Assembly: GCA_006228005.1 (NCBI GenBank) | Contig: VDHG01000080.1 | Location: forward strand, 1 to 41,630 | Length of the DNA stretch: 41,630 nucleotides | Reading direction: 5' to 3' | Origin: Testudinibacter crocodili | GTDB taxonomy: Bacteria; Pseudomonadota; Gammaproteobacteria; Enterobacterales; Pasteurellaceae | Part shown: positions 1-8,474 of the stretch, in pieces | Position numbering within the stretch: position 1 is the stretch's first letter | Layout of the letters: every line of letters begins with the position of its first letter | The notes under the pieces: generated by a model | What the model saw: the letters and a program-made list of their open reading frames with translations, nothing else | Told to the model about the DNA's origin: nothing | Databases searched by the model: none | Program-made: the position numbers and the translations under genes

Positions 1-919
1 TAAATCAGAAGAGCCTAAATCAGAAGAGCCTCGATTTAAAGCGGGAACCTTAGAAGATCGAACTCTTACTATCGTCGTTTCCAGTCAAGGAGGAGAACGA
101 TATGAAGCCGTATTAGAAACTGATAAAAATCGTGGCTTCTATATGTCTGGCCCAATGGACTTCCGCGACAGCAAGGGAAATATCCTAGATCTCCGCAATG
201 AGTTTAAAGATAAAACCGTGATGAACAACTATGATGTCGATCCAAATAAAGTCCAAGAACTGGTTATCACCTCCGAAAACGGAGAAGAATTGGGGAAATT
301 CCGCTTTATTAACCAAACTTACTCCAGCTATGGTACGTTCTCACCGGAATTGACTGCGCCAGCAGCCGGTGGTGATCCGGCTCACCCCTTTAAAAATCAC
401 GAGAATCTCGGAACTTATATACTACAACCGACCACAGAAACACAATTTGATCAGTTGGCTCAAGCCAGTACAGCTGACGGTATTATCACTTATAGCGGCC
501 ATACCTTGGGCTACAAAGGAGGACCAAAAGGCGGTACACCGACCGAAGGCTACATGGGGGATGTCTCATTTCAGGTGAGTATTGCCTCGAAAACAATCTC
601 AGGTGAAATGTCCGCTCGACAAGACAGCTTTGTTAGACATAACTGGCGATTTACTGATGACGACAATAATCCAACTGCGGAAGGTATTGCCTTTGATCAG
701 CCCAACGTTAAGTTAATTCTTTCTGAAGCCAACATTGTTGCAAACAACAATAATACCATGGGGTTTAAAAACGGTGAGGTCAGATTGCTGCATAACGGAC
801 AGCAAGTGCGTATCAATGACTATGCCGGAACATTTGCCGGCCCAGAAGCAAATGAAATTGTCGGTCAAATTGGTAGTGGAGAAGAACGCATTATGTTCGG
901 TGCAACTAAACAAGAATAA
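1..919 (+). CDS. Slam-type surface (lipo)protein, TbpB/hemophilin-like, 5' end missing
   Basis: The frame is open from the window edge, so this is the C-terminal ~305 residues of a longer protein; the ATG at 143 is internal. The visible part begins with two copies of the pentapeptide KSEEP, a charged linker of the kind that follows a lipobox in surface lipoproteins. The last ~30 residues (AGTFAGPEANEIVGQIG, then IMFGATKQE) match the closing strands of the eight-stranded barrel in TbpB, HpuA and hemophilin/HphA proteins, which Slam translocators export to the surface. Directly downstream are exbB-exbD-tonB and a heme ABC importer, so a heme- or hemoprotein-capture role is inferred from context. 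The outer-membrane receptor and Slam would be expected upstream, outside the window. A transferrin-binding or other Slam substrate is possible. Barrel family fairly sure; ligand uncertain. Confidence 0.62.
   Translation, partial: KSEEPKSEEPRFKAGTLEDRTLTIVVSSQGGERYEAVLETDKNRGFYMSGPMDFRDSKGNILDLRNEFKDKTVMNNYDVDPNKVQELVITSENGEELGKFRFINQTYSSYGTFSPELTAPAAGGDPAHPFKNHENLGTYILQPTTETQFDQLAQASTADGIITYSGHTLGYKGGPKGGTPTEGYMGDVSFQVSIASKTISGEMSARQDSFVRHNWRFTDDDNNPTAEGIAFDQPNVKLILSEANIVANNNNTMGFKNGEVRLLHNGQQVRINDYAGTFAGPEANEIVGQIGSGEERIMFGATKQE
2..31 (+). repeat. 15-bp tandem repeat encoding KSEEP x2
   Basis: Two exact head-to-tail copies of the 15-mer AAATCAGAAGAGCCT lie at 2-16 and 17-31, in frame, encoding KSEEP-KSEEP. 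The array may continue upstream of the window. In-frame 15-bp units change linker length without shifting the frame. Confidence 0.85.
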
Positions 920-953
920 TTTCATTGCTATTTATTTAGTGTAATTTTTACTA

Positions 954-976
954 AAAGTGCGGCCACACCGCACTTT
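954..976. terminator. Inverted USS pair between surface-protein gene and exbB
   Basis: AAAGTGCGG (954-962) and CCGCACTTT (968-976) form a 9-bp stem with a 5-nt loop, 34 nt after the stop codon of the surface-protein gene. Inverted USS pairs commonly serve as intrinsic terminators in Pasteurellaceae. The U-tract here is poor (TTT then AGC), so it may be a partial terminator or only an uptake site. Confidence 0.5.
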
Positions 977-1001
977 AGCTAACCATAACGGATATTTTCA
1001 T

Positions 1002-1871
1002 ATGTTATTAATTCGCTTTTATCCACTGTTTTTCCTGCTTATCATCAGTTTTTCAGCCTTTGCTGATAGCGCTATAGGCACAACTACCGACATTGCCTTG
1101 CAACATACTGAAGCGCATGCCTCTGGAGCAATAGCCGACTCTACTGCGACAGCTGCTGTACCAGAGCTTATCAAGACAGAAATCCTGCAAGATATGTCGC
1201 CGCTTGGAATGTACCTTTCCGCCCATCCTGTTGTTCAAGCTGTCATCTGGATACTGATTTTTTGCTCAGTTTTAACTTGGGTAATTTTTTTCAGTAAACT
1301 GTTTCAGTTGTATTACTCCGCTGCAACACTGAGAAAACAGCAAGCATTTTTATTGACCCAAGAACATTTTGAACAAGCACGGCAGCAGTTACCTTCGAAG
1401 ATTAAATTTGATATCAGCCACAATCTTTTATCCGAAATCAACGATGAATTACAACGATCCAACTATCTTTGCGACGATGATTTTAAGCAACGCCTAGACT
1501 ATCGCTTAGATCGCCGAATTCAAAGTTACACGCAAAATATGCGCTACGGCATCGGTCCTCTGGCAACTATTGGCGCAGTCGCCCCCTTTATCGGTTTATT
1601 CGGCACTGTCTGGGGAATAATGAATAGTTTTATCGGTATCGTGCATTCACAAACCACCAGCTTATCGGTGGTAGCACCGGGAATCGCTGAAGCACTGTTT
1701 GCTACCGCACTTGGTTTGGTAGCAGCAATTCCTGCCGTTATTATTTATAATATCTTCACCAGACACTTAACAACATACCGGTTACAGATTGAAAATTTAG
1801 CGGCTATTTTACGCCTGATGATCAAGCGTGACATATCCCTACATCGCTTAAATCCAGCAGCATCAGTATGA
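1002..1871 (+). CDS. exbB: ExbB proton-channel subunit with signal peptide and periplasmic extension
   Basis: MotA/TolQ/ExbB family inner-membrane protein that, with ExbD, uses the proton gradient to energise TonB. I start it at ATG 1002 (289 aa), preceded by ACGGA. A GTG at 957 also opens the frame but lies inside the USS stem. Residues 1-21 look like a cleavable signal peptide (MLLIRFYPLFFLLIISFSAFA). They are followed by a ~45-residue Ala/Thr-rich periplasmic stretch, a membrane segment near residues 80-100, a cytoplasmic domain, and the paired C-terminal helices with the conserved stretch GPLATIGAVAPFIGLFGTVW. This N-terminal extension matches the longer ExbB type (as in Pseudomonas) rather than the ~150-aa H. 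influenzae form. It heads the exbB-exbD-tonB-hmuTUV run; exbD starts 7 nt after its stop. Confidence 0.9.
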   Translation: MLLIRFYPLFFLLIISFSAFADSAIGTTTDIALQHTEAHASGAIADSTATAAVPELIKTEILQDMSPLGMYLSAHPVVQAVIWILIFCSVLTWVIFFSKLFQLYYSAATLRKQQAFLLTQEHFEQARQQLPSKIKFDISHNLLSEINDELQRSNYLCDDDFKQRLDYRLDRRIQSYTQNMRYGIGPLATIGAVAPFIGLFGTVWGIMNSFIGIVHSQTTSLSVVAPGIAEALFATALGLVAAIPAVIIYNIFTRHLTTYRLQIENLAAILRLMIKRDISLHRLNPAASV

Positions 1872-1878
1872 GGTTCCT

Positions 1879-2295
1879 ATGTCATTTCATCTTTCCGATT
1901 CCACAAATGAGCAAGAACTTTCCGAAATTAATGTCACCCCGTTTATCGATGTAATGCTAGTGTTATTGATCATTTTTATGGTGACCATCCCGCTCACCAC
2001 AGTTACCGTGCCGATTGATCTGCCAATAGCCAAAGCCAATGTTGAACCGCAATTGGAAAAGCCTATTATTTTATCGCTTAACCAACAACAAGAGTTGTTT
2101 TTAGGCAATGAACCTCTACTTTTACACAATCTGGCAACCGCACTTGATCAACTCACCGTCAATAATCGCGACACGGTGATTTTCTTTCAAGTAGATAAAA
2201 CTATTCCCTATGAAATCTTGATGAACGTAATGAACCAACTACGTACTGCCGGTTATTTAAAAATCGGCTTGGTCGGCTTAGAGAACAAGGAATAG
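1879..2295 (+). CDS. exbD: ExbD biopolymer transport protein
   Basis: 138-aa partner of ExbB. A short cytoplasmic N-terminus leads into EINVTPFIDVMLVLLIIFMV, the family's single membrane helix. It carries the conserved Asp (residue 24) that relays protons. The rest is the periplasmic domain that contacts TonB. The length is normal for the family. It lies 7 nt after exbB and 8 nt before tonB, so the three are almost certainly co-transcribed and translationally linked. Confidence 0.92.
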   Translation: MSFHLSDSTNEQELSEINVTPFIDVMLVLLIIFMVTIPLTTVTVPIDLPIAKANVEPQLEKPIILSLNQQQELFLGNEPLLLHNLATALDQLTVNNRDTVIFFQVDKTIPYEILMNVMNQLRTAGYLKIGLVGLENKE

Positions 2296-2303
2296 GCGGA
2301 AAA

Positions 2304-3134
2304 TTGATGATTGTTGATATTCCATCACTATATCGCCTCAAAAAATATCGTATTTGGCTGTTTAATACGATATTGGTCTGTGCTATCCACTTTTTTATTA
2401 TTACTTTTATTATTAAAAAAACCGTCACCGTCATACCGCAAGCCAGCGCTGCGGTGATAGTCAATTTCTCTGATCCGCCACAATCGATTATCAGCATTGA
2501 GGAGCTCCCGCTTGGTCCACCACAAGTCATCACCCAAGACAGCCAAATTTTAGATGCTGACAACCAACCGGAAGCACTTGAAACGCCGCAACTAGAAGAG
2601 AACCCAATAATTGAAAATGCCGAGATTATCGTCAAGGCTAAACTGGAAAAAAAGCCACTTTTGAAGCAACAACCACAAGTTAAAAAGCAGCCAGATAACA
2701 ATAAAAAAGCCAAAAAGCCCAGTGATATTGAATCCACTGCAACCGGACAAACTGTTACCGCACCTGCCAACGGCAATGATCAGCAAATTGCGGCAGAATA
2801 TAACAGTGAAGGCAATAGTAAAACCATTATAACCAGCTGGCAAGCCTTGCTAAGAGGGCATTTAGGCCGTTATAAACGCTACCCAGAAAATGCCTTAAAA
2901 CAAAAAATCGAAGGAAAACCGATTGTCTCTGTAGAAATCGATAGACTAGGAACTGTATTAAAAGTCACGCTTAAAAAAAGCAGTCAACACCAAGCATTGG
3001 ATCAAGAAGCGATTAATACCCTTTATCGTGCTTCTCCACTCCCTAAACCGCCCGAAGAGATCATTCGGCAAAAAACCACTTTAAGATTTAGCTTACCCAT
3101 TGATTTTGAAATAGAAAACAAAGCTCACAGATAG
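2304..3134 (+). CDS. tonB: TonB energy transducer
   Basis: 276-aa TonB. A membrane anchor lies near residues 18-37 (FNTILVCAIHFFIITFIIKK). A periplasmic spacer rich in Glu, Pro, Lys and Gln spans roughly residues 60-165, with runs such as KKPLLKQQPQVKKQP. The C-terminal TonB domain (about 185-270) contains GRYKRYPENALKQKIEG and a late DFEI strand. It transmits ExbBD energy to outer-membrane receptors by binding their TonB boxes. Its place between exbD and the heme importer suggests a system dedicated to the neighbouring heme receptor; a general-purpose exbBD-tonB set may exist elsewhere in the genome. hmuT starts 9 nt after its stop. Confidence 0.9.
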   Translation: MMIVDIPSLYRLKKYRIWLFNTILVCAIHFFIITFIIKKTVTVIPQASAAVIVNFSDPPQSIISIEELPLGPPQVITQDSQILDADNQPEALETPQLEENPIIENAEIIVKAKLEKKPLLKQQPQVKKQPDNNKKAKKPSDIESTATGQTVTAPANGNDQQIAAEYNSEGNSKTIITSWQALLRGHLGRYKRYPENALKQKIEGKPIVSVEIDRLGTVLKVTLKKSSQHQALDQEAINTLYRASPLPKPPEEIIRQKTTLRFSLPIDFEIENKAHR

Positions 3135-3143
3135 GAAACACAT

Positions 3144-4004
3144 ATGAAAAAACAATTTATTTTAAGCTTGCTACTATCACTCTTTTTTCTTTCTGAGGTC
3201 ACTCTTGCACAACCAACGACACCGCAAAGGATTATCGCCGTCGGTGCTGGCGTAACTGAATTACTAGAGGCGCTGGATGTCGGCGATCAACTTATTGCAG
3301 TCGATTCCACTAGTCGCCGTTTTGCCGACAAATATCAGATTCCGCTGTTAGGCTATCAACGCAATTTAGCAAGTGAAGGCATTTTGGCACTGCAGCCAAA
3401 CCTATTGATCGGCAGTGAAGAAATGGGACCGGAATCCGTGTTGACACAATTACGACAAGCAAAAATCCAAATTGAAGTATTAGAGAATCCACAAAAAAAC
3501 CATCAGGATTTGCAACAACATATCCAGAGACTCGGCCAGCTGCTAGCGAAAAACAAATCGGCAGAAAAATTATCGGCACAGGTAATGCAACAAATCCGAC
3601 AGATTCAGTCCTTGCCACGCGGTAAAAATCGTGCCCTATTTTTGCTACTGTCAGATAAAGGACAACTGTCCACTGGAGGGCATCGCACCACGATTAACGG
3701 CATGCTTGATTTAATGCAATTGCATAATCTCTCGGCTGAAAAACAGGGGTATTACGCCTATTCAATTGAGGCTGTTTTAGCATTACAGCCGGATATTTTA
3801 CTGCTTTCCGAGCGAAGCCTGTCGCAGGACTTAAGCGCATTACAGAAAAAATATCCTTTTTTACAACAACTTAATGCCACTAATCAGGGGTGTATTTTTA
3901 GCGTCGATGGACAAGCACTGCTAGGCGGTTTTAATTTGAGCTCACTGCGCGAAAGCCAACGCATTATGCAAGCCATTGCCGACAACCAAAATTGTCTACA
4001 ATGA
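3144..4004 (+). CDS. hmuT: Periplasmic heme-binding protein HmuT
   Basis: 286-aa substrate-binding protein of a heme ABC importer. A Sec signal peptide occupies residues 1-22 (ends VTLAQ). The mature protein opens with the cluster A-2 (BtuF/HmuT) pattern PQRIIAVGAGVTELLEAL. GYQRNLASEGILALQP, near residue 70, matches the segment that holds the heme-ligating Tyr in HmuT/ShuT; the Tyr here is residue 71. It delivers heme from the periplasm to HmuU-HmuV. The stop codon overlaps the hmuU start (ATGA at 4001-4004), so translation is coupled. Assignment to heme rather than siderophore or cobalamin rests on this Tyr motif and on the operon. Confidence 0.86.
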   Translation: MKKQFILSLLLSLFFLSEVTLAQPTTPQRIIAVGAGVTELLEALDVGDQLIAVDSTSRRFADKYQIPLLGYQRNLASEGILALQPNLLIGSEEMGPESVLTQLRQAKIQIEVLENPQKNHQDLQQHIQRLGQLLAKNKSAEKLSAQVMQQIRQIQSLPRGKNRALFLLLSDKGQLSTGGHRTTINGMLDLMQLHNLSAEKQGYYAYSIEAVLALQPDILLLSERSLSQDLSALQKKYPFLQQLNATNQGCIFSVDGQALLGGFNLSSLRESQRIMQAIADNQNCLQ

Positions 4005-5014
4005 TGAAACATCACGCCTACTTTCTGGTGCTCGCTATCGGCTTGCTGTTGCTTAGCGCCATAATTCTACTCTCTCTAGTTAGCGGTGCGGTAAATACCG
4101 ACCTGTGGCAAACTTTGACCGCACTTTACGGTAAAGGGGACAGCAGCACCGTTTTTATCGTACAGCAGCTACGGCTGCCCCGCACCTTACTCGGCGTCTT
4201 TATCGGTGCAATTTTAGGCTGTTGCGGTGCAGTGTTACAAGGTCTGTTCCGTAATCCTCTTGCTGATCCTGGTATTATCGGAGTCAGCGCTGGAGCAGCG
4301 TTGGGCGCTGCTATCGCTATTGTACTCTTGCCGCAAGGGATACTATTATGGAATAAACTTAGTCTGCTTTCACTATTTTCATTTATCGGTGGTCTGCTGG
4401 CAACACTATTTGTTTACCACATCGGTAAAACTCACTACGGCACTCGAATGACATTGATTTTACTAAGCGGAATTGCCATCGGAGCGCTAGCATTTGCCTT
4501 TTTGGGCTTACTACAATTTATCGCAGATGACCGAGCCCTGCGAGAATTGACAACTTGGCAGCTAGGCTCACTTGCGCATGGCAATTGCAATACGGTCATA
4601 TTGTGTGCCGTAACCGCCTTTTTATTATTGACCCAATTTATGCGGCGAGCCTCTGCATTAAATGCACTGTTACTCGGTGATTTAGAAGCGCGACATTTAG
4701 GGGTCTCTGTCGAAAAAATAAAACGGTCCTGTATTATCTATACCGCACTTGGTATCGGGATTGCGGTCTCCGTTTCAGGGATGATCGGCTTTATTGGTCT
4801 AATTGTGCCGCATATTGCCCGCACTTTGCTAGGCCCGAACCACAAAACGCTGATTCCGGCTTGTGCTTTAATCGGTGCAATTTTACTGCTAGGCGCTGAT
4901 ATTTTAGCCCGTAAACTGGCTGCACCAGCAGAAATTCCAATCGGAATTCTGACCGCACTTTTAGGTGCGCCATTTTTTATTACTCTACTGATTAAAAACA
5001 AGGGGCGATTGTAA
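4001..5014 (+). CDS. hmuU: Heme ABC transporter permease HmuU
   Basis: FecCD-family inner-membrane permease, ~337 aa from the ATG at 4001, with about ten hydrophobic segments. Family hallmarks are RLPRTLLGVFIGAILGCCGA, then GLFRNPLADPGIIGVSAGAALGA, and the C-terminal FIGLIVPHIAR, which contacts the ATPase. It would form the homodimeric channel moving heme into the cytoplasm. A TTG at 3992 would extend it by three residues; I prefer ATG 4001 because it overlaps the hmuT stop as ATGA. Its stop overlaps the hmuV start (TAATG, 5012-5016). Confidence 0.9.
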   Translation: MMKHHAYFLVLAIGLLLLSAIILLSLVSGAVNTDLWQTLTALYGKGDSSTVFIVQQLRLPRTLLGVFIGAILGCCGAVLQGLFRNPLADPGIIGVSAGAALGAAIAIVLLPQGILLWNKLSLLSLFSFIGGLLATLFVYHIGKTHYGTRMTLILLSGIAIGALAFAFLGLLQFIADDRALRELTTWQLGSLAHGNCNTVILCAVTAFLLLTQFMRRASALNALLLGDLEARHLGVSVEKIKRSCIIYTALGIGIAVSVSGMIGFIGLIVPHIARTLLGPNHKTLIPACALIGAILLLGADILARKLAAPAEIPIGILTALLGAPFFITLLIKNKGRL

Positions 5015-5772
5015 TGTTGGAAATTAGCAGATTACAGCTTGTTATTGGACAAAAAATCCTCCTGAATGATATCAACCTGAACTTAAAATGTGGTCACTGT
5101 ATCGGCATACTTGGGGCAAACGGAGCTGGAAAATCCAGCTTACTGAAAGCTATCGGCCAAGATCTTCCCTATACGGGAAGAATATTGTGGCAGCAAAAGC
5201 CGCTGGCTTCATTTTCCGCCAGAGAACTGGCAGAAAATATGGTATTTCTGCCACAACACAGCAGCCTAAACTTTGCGTTTACGGTACAAGAAGTGATTGA
5301 ACTAGGCTTAATACACCACCAACAACACCTTAGTCGTAGCCAGCAGCAAAGACTATTGGCACAAGTCAGTACAGATTTTGAACTGTCGGATCTACAACAA
5401 CAGAACTATCTCAAATTGTCCGGCGGCGAAAAACAACGGGTGCATGCCGCCCGCAGCTGGCTACAAATTTTATCATCGCCTACACCCAAAATCGTATTGC
5501 TGGACGAACCTAGCAGTGCACTAGATCTCAAACATCAGCATGACTTACTGCAACAAGCAGTAAAACTAGCGGAGACACAGCATTTAGTTTTAATTGTGCT
5601 GCATGATCTAAATTTGGCAGCACGCTATTGTGATTGCTTGCTGCTGTTGCAGCAAGGCAATCTATTTGGGTATGGCACTACAGCAGATATGCTGACCGCA
5701 CAAAATATTGATGAACTTTATCACTATCAAACAGAAGTTTATCAGTATAAAAACCAGCTTCGAATCTTATAG
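5014..5772 (+). CDS. hmuV: Heme ABC transporter ATPase HmuV
   Basis: 252-aa ATP-binding subunit that powers HmuU. Visible motifs are Walker [10 protein letters not shown] (34-42), signature LSGGEKQRV (135-143), Walker B IVLLDEP (160-166) with catalytic Glu, D-loop SALD, and switch His197 in LHDLN. The length is normal for HmuV/FecE-type ATPases. It is the last gene of the + strand heme locus. Its stop codon overlaps the 3' end of the convergent rnhB by 6 nt, with no room for a terminator between them. Confidence 0.9.
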   Translation: MLEISRLQLVIGQKILLNDINLNLKCGHCIGILGANGAGKSSLLKAIGQDLPYTGRILWQQKPLASFSARELAENMVFLPQHSSLNFAFTVQEVIELGLIHHQQHLSRSQQQRLLAQVSTDFELSDLQQQNYLKLSGGEKQRVHAARSWLQILSSPTPKIVLLDEPSSALDLKHQHDLLQQAVKLAETQHLVLIVLHDLNLAARYCDCLLLLQQGNLFGYGTTADMLTAQNIDELYHYQTEVYQYKNQLRIL

Positions 5773-6366
5773 GCTTTGTAGCAAGCACTTTTTCACCGGA
5801 GCAAAGCTGCGGCGATGTTGTGGCAAAATGCCGTATTGCTGCAATTTTTCTAGGTGAAGTGCGGTCGGGTAGCCTTTGTGTTGTGCTAAGCCGTAGTGTG
5901 GATATTGCTGATCCAGCGCTGCCATTTCTTGATCGCGCGCTACTTTTGCCAAAATCGAAGCTGCGCTGATTTCAGCTACCAGACTATCACCTTTGACCAC
6001 CGCTTGTGCTGGCATCAGCAATTTCGGCAATTTATTGCCATCAACTAATACAAAGTGCGGTTGAATTGGCAGGGCTTCAACCGCTCTTTGCATGGCGAGT
6101 AGACTGGCTTGCAGAATATTCAGTTGGTCAATTTCTTCTGGTTCAGCTCTGCCCAGTGCCCACGCTAAGGCATTTATTTTGATCGCTTCGACGAGTAGCA
6201 AGCGTTTTTTTTCAGAGAGTTTTTTTGAATCGGCTAAACCGACAATCGGTTTATTCGGATCAAGAATCACAGCAGCAGTGACTACCGCACCGATTAGCGG
6301 CCCGCGCCCGACTTCATCGACCCCGGCAATAAGCCCAACATTTTGTGGATATTCAAACACCGTCAT
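5767..6366 (-). CDS. rnhB: Ribonuclease HII
   Basis: 199-aa RNase HII, which cleaves the RNA strand of RNA-DNA hybrids and nicks at single ribonucleotides in DNA. Near the N-terminus is [20 protein letters not shown] with metal-binding Asp17 and Glu18; [10 protein letters not shown] supplies a further Asp and AKVARDQEM lies further on. It begins 3 nt after the lpxB stop, continuing the lpxA-lpxB-rnhB order of gammaproteobacteria. In E. coli dnaE follows; here rnhB is the last gene and runs tail-to-tail into hmuV. Confidence 0.95.
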   Translation of the reverse strand: MTVFEYPQNVGLIAGVDEVGRGPLIGAVVTAAVILDPNKPIVGLADSKKLSEKKRLLLVEAIKINALAWALGRAEPEEIDQLNILQASLLAMQRAVEALPIQPHFVLVDGNKLPKLLMPAQAVVKGDSLVAEISAASILAKVARDQEMAALDQQYPHYGLAQHKGYPTALHLEKLQQYGILPQHRRSFAPVKKCLLQSL

Positions 6367-6369
6367 TTT

Positions 6370-7539
6370 TTATCGCTCTTGTAACAGATCCGCCACAGCC
6401 TGTGCTGCTTGTTGATCGGCATTACAGCGGATCATTTGATGCAGTTCGGCAAAGCGCTGTTTTAAGCCTAAAGTGCGGTTTTTCTCCGCTTCACTATCAT
6501 CAAAATAGACTGCTAATTCCTCGGCTAGACGCTGAGGATTGCATTCATCTTGGATCAACTCAGGCACCAACATTTCATCAGCCAATAGATTCGGCAATGA
6601 TACATATTTAGTTTTCACCAACCGCTGTGCCAGCCAGTAGGTCAGCGGCTTCATACGATAGCCAACCACCATCGGCGATTTGCACAACATACACTCCAGT
6701 GCCGCCGTGCCGGAAGCCAGTAAGGTTGCGTTCGCCACTTGCATTGCCTGCCTTGCCTGCCCGTCAAGTAAGCGCATTTCTAATTCTGGCGCAATCTGTT
6801 GTTTAATCGTTTCAAACTGCACACGCCGTTTTGCGTTAATCAACGGCACCAAAAATTGTAGGTCAGGAAAGCGTTGTTTCAGTAAAAGTGCGGTTTGTAA
6901 AAACGGTTCGCTGAGAAACTCCAGCTCCGAACCACGGCTACCGGGCAAAATCGCCAAATAACGCTGGTTTGGATCAAGCTGTAGCTGTGCACACGCCTGC
7001 TGACGATCAATATCTAGAGCAATCGCATCTGCCATCGTATGACCGACAAAACGACACGGCACATTGAAACGATCGTAAAAAGCCTTTTCAAACGGCAGAA
7101 ATGCCAACACCAGATTGGTCGCTTTAGCAATTTTGAAGATCCGCTTTTGCCGCCACGCCCACACTGACGGACTGACATAATGAATGGTTTTGATCCCGTG
7201 TTGTTTCAATACTTTTTCTACACCAAGATTAAAATCCGGCGCATCAATACCGATAAAAATATCCGGTTTTGCCGCTAGCAGCTTTTTAATCAAAGTGCTA
7301 CGAATTTTCAGCAGATGCGGCAGGTGTTTCAGCACTTCGACCAAGCCCATCACCGATAACGCTTCCATATCAAAGTAACTTTCTGCACCTTCGGACAACA
7401 TTTGCGGTCCGGCAATGCCGATAAAACGGGCATTCGGATAAATTTGACGCAGTGCTTTGATTAAGCCCGCACCAAGAATATCGCCTGAGATCTCACCGGC
7501 AACCAGTGCAATTAACGGAGAATTTTGTTCTGCCTGCAT
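6370..7539 (-). CDS. lpxB: Lipid A disaccharide synthase
   Basis: GT19-family enzyme that joins UDP-2,3-diacylglucosamine and 2,3-diacylglucosamine 1-phosphate into lipid A disaccharide 1-phosphate at the inner face of the inner membrane. I start at ATG 7539 (389 aa): AAGGAAA lies just upstream, and the protein then opens like other LpxB proteins with [24 protein letters not shown] at 7566 extends the frame but lies in a USS stem. Typical segments include [21 protein letters not shown] and [13 protein letters not shown] terminator-like USS hairpin separates it from lpxA; rnhB follows after 3 nt. Confidence 0.95.
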   Translation of the reverse strand: MQAEQNSPLIALVAGEISGDILGAGLIKALRQIYPNARFIGIAGPQMLSEGAESYFDMEALSVMGLVEVLKHLPHLLKIRSTLIKKLLAAKPDIFIGIDAPDFNLGVEKVLKQHGIKTIHYVSPSVWAWRQKRIFKIAKATNLVLAFLPFEKAFYDRFNVPCRFVGHTMADAIALDIDRQQACAQLQLDPNQRYLAILPGSRGSELEFLSEPFLQTALLLKQRFPDLQFLVPLINAKRRVQFETIKQQIAPELEMRLLDGQARQAMQVANATLLASGTAALECMLCKSPMVVGYRMKPLTYWLAQRLVKTKYVSLPNLLADEMLVPELIQDECNPQRLAEELAVYFDDSEAEKNRTLGLKQRFAELHQMIRCNADQQAAQAVADLLQER

Positions 7540-7550
7540 GCTATTTTCCT

Positions 7551-7586
7551 TAAAAAATAACCGCACTTTTAACGTAAAGTGCGGTT
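7551..7586 (-). terminator. USS-pair intrinsic terminator between lpxA and lpxB
   Basis: On the minus strand an 11-bp stem made of inverted USS (7586-7576 with 7569-7559, 6-nt loop) is followed by ATTTTTTA. This is a complete intrinsic-terminator layout. It lies inside the lpxA-lpxB-rnhB run, 12 nt before the lpxB start, so it could attenuate readthrough. Confidence 0.65.
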
Positions 7587-7595
7587 AGGTAAGCA

Positions 7596-7647
7596 TTAGG
7601 AGGGATTCAAGATTGGAATTGTAAGGACAGATTCAATCCGCCTCTAC
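7596..7647. repeat. Diverged copy of GTAG-type palindromic element
   Basis: Read on the minus strand, 7647-7625 is GTAGAGGCGGATTGAATCTG plus TCC, which closely resembles the arm of the element at 17598-17705 (GTAGGGGCGGATTATAGATC). A weaker facing arm, TAGGAGGGATT, begins at 7597. The copy sits in the lpxA-lpxB gap beside the USS terminator. Confidence 0.5.
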
Positions 7648-7662
7648 AACCTAAACGCGAAT

Positions 7663-8451
7663 CTAACGAATGATCCCTCGGGTTGAACGTTTAAAGAATG
7701 ACAAGAAGAAGCTGACCGCTGCTTCGGTTTCGGCAATCCGTTCGATCTCAGGAATCACTTCCTCTAACGTTTTGCCACTACGATAAATCAATTTATACAC
7801 ATTACGAATTGCATGCATTGCTGGTTTATCGAAACCACGGCGTTTTAAGCCTTCCAGATTGACCCCAAACGGCTGTGCGTGGTTACCTTGCGCCATCACA
7901 TACGGCGGCACATCTTGGCTAACCATCGAACCGCCACCTAACATCACGTGCGCCCCGATCACCACAAATTGGTGAATTGCTGACATACCGCCAACAATCA
8001 CAAAATCATCCAACTCAACGTGTCCGGCAAGTGTGGCATTGTTAGCCAAAATACAGCGGTTTTTAACCTGACAATCGTGTGCAATATGCGCATTAATCAT
8101 CAGCAAGTTGTCATCACCGATGCGGGTCACGCCACCGCCTTGCACCGTGCCACGGTGAATAGTCACGCTTTCACGGATACGGTTACGGTCGCCGATAATC
8201 GTTTTAGTCGGTTCACCGTTATATTTCAGATCCTGATTGACTTCGCCGATGCTGGCAAATTGGAAAATCTGATTATCGCAGCCAATTTTAGTATGTCCAC
8301 GCACCACCACATGCGAATGCAACACGGTGCGATCGCCAATTTCTACATCTGCGTCAATCAGACAGAAGGGGCCGACCACAACATCTGCGCCAATTTTAGC
8401 GCCATCTTCAATAATTGCTGAACTATGAATTTTTGCCGTTGGATGAATCAT
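7663..8451 (-). CDS. lpxA: UDP-GlcNAc acyltransferase LpxA
   Basis: 262-aa first enzyme of lipid A synthesis. It transfers 3-hydroxyacyl from ACP to UDP-GlcNAc in the cytoplasm. The N-terminal two thirds is a left-handed beta helix built from hexapeptide repeats (for example [20 protein letters not shown]), followed by an alpha-helical C-terminal domain. The catalytic His is His125 in NAHIAHDC, the same number as in E. coli. RBS TAGGAT precedes the ATG. It follows fabZ by 23 nt; a terminator-like stem and a repeat copy lie before lpxB. Confidence 0.96.
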   Translation of the reverse strand: MIHPTAKIHSSAIIEDGAKIGADVVVGPFCLIDADVEIGDRTVLHSHVVVRGHTKIGCDNQIFQFASIGEVNQDLKYNGEPTKTIIGDRNRIRESVTIHRGTVQGGGVTRIGDDNLLMINAHIAHDCQVKNRCILANNATLAGHVELDDFVIVGGMSAIHQFVVIGAHVMLGGGSMVSQDVPPYVMAQGNHAQPFGVNLEGLKRRGFDKPAMHAIRNVYKLIYRSGKTLEEVIPEIERIAETEAAVSFFLSFFKRSTRGIIR

Positions 8452-8474
8452 CTTATCCTACTTATGCTGCTGGG

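Noticed and set aside
920..953. Fur box upstream of exbB
   Set aside because: The A/T-rich stretch has too few matches to the GATAATGATAATCATTATC pattern. Iron control, if any, probably acts upstream of the window.
957..1001. GTG start for exbB giving a longer protein
   Set aside because: It lies inside an inverted-USS stem with no ribosome site, and it would put 15 polar residues before a clear signal peptide.
2201..2776. 191-residue open frame on the minus strand opposite tonB
   Set aside because: Low-complexity Ser/Cys/Gly translation, no ribosome site, antisense to a well-supported gene.
7540..7566. GTG start for lpxB
   Set aside because: It falls in the USS terminator stem; ATG 7539 has AAGGAAA upstream and matches the family N-terminus.
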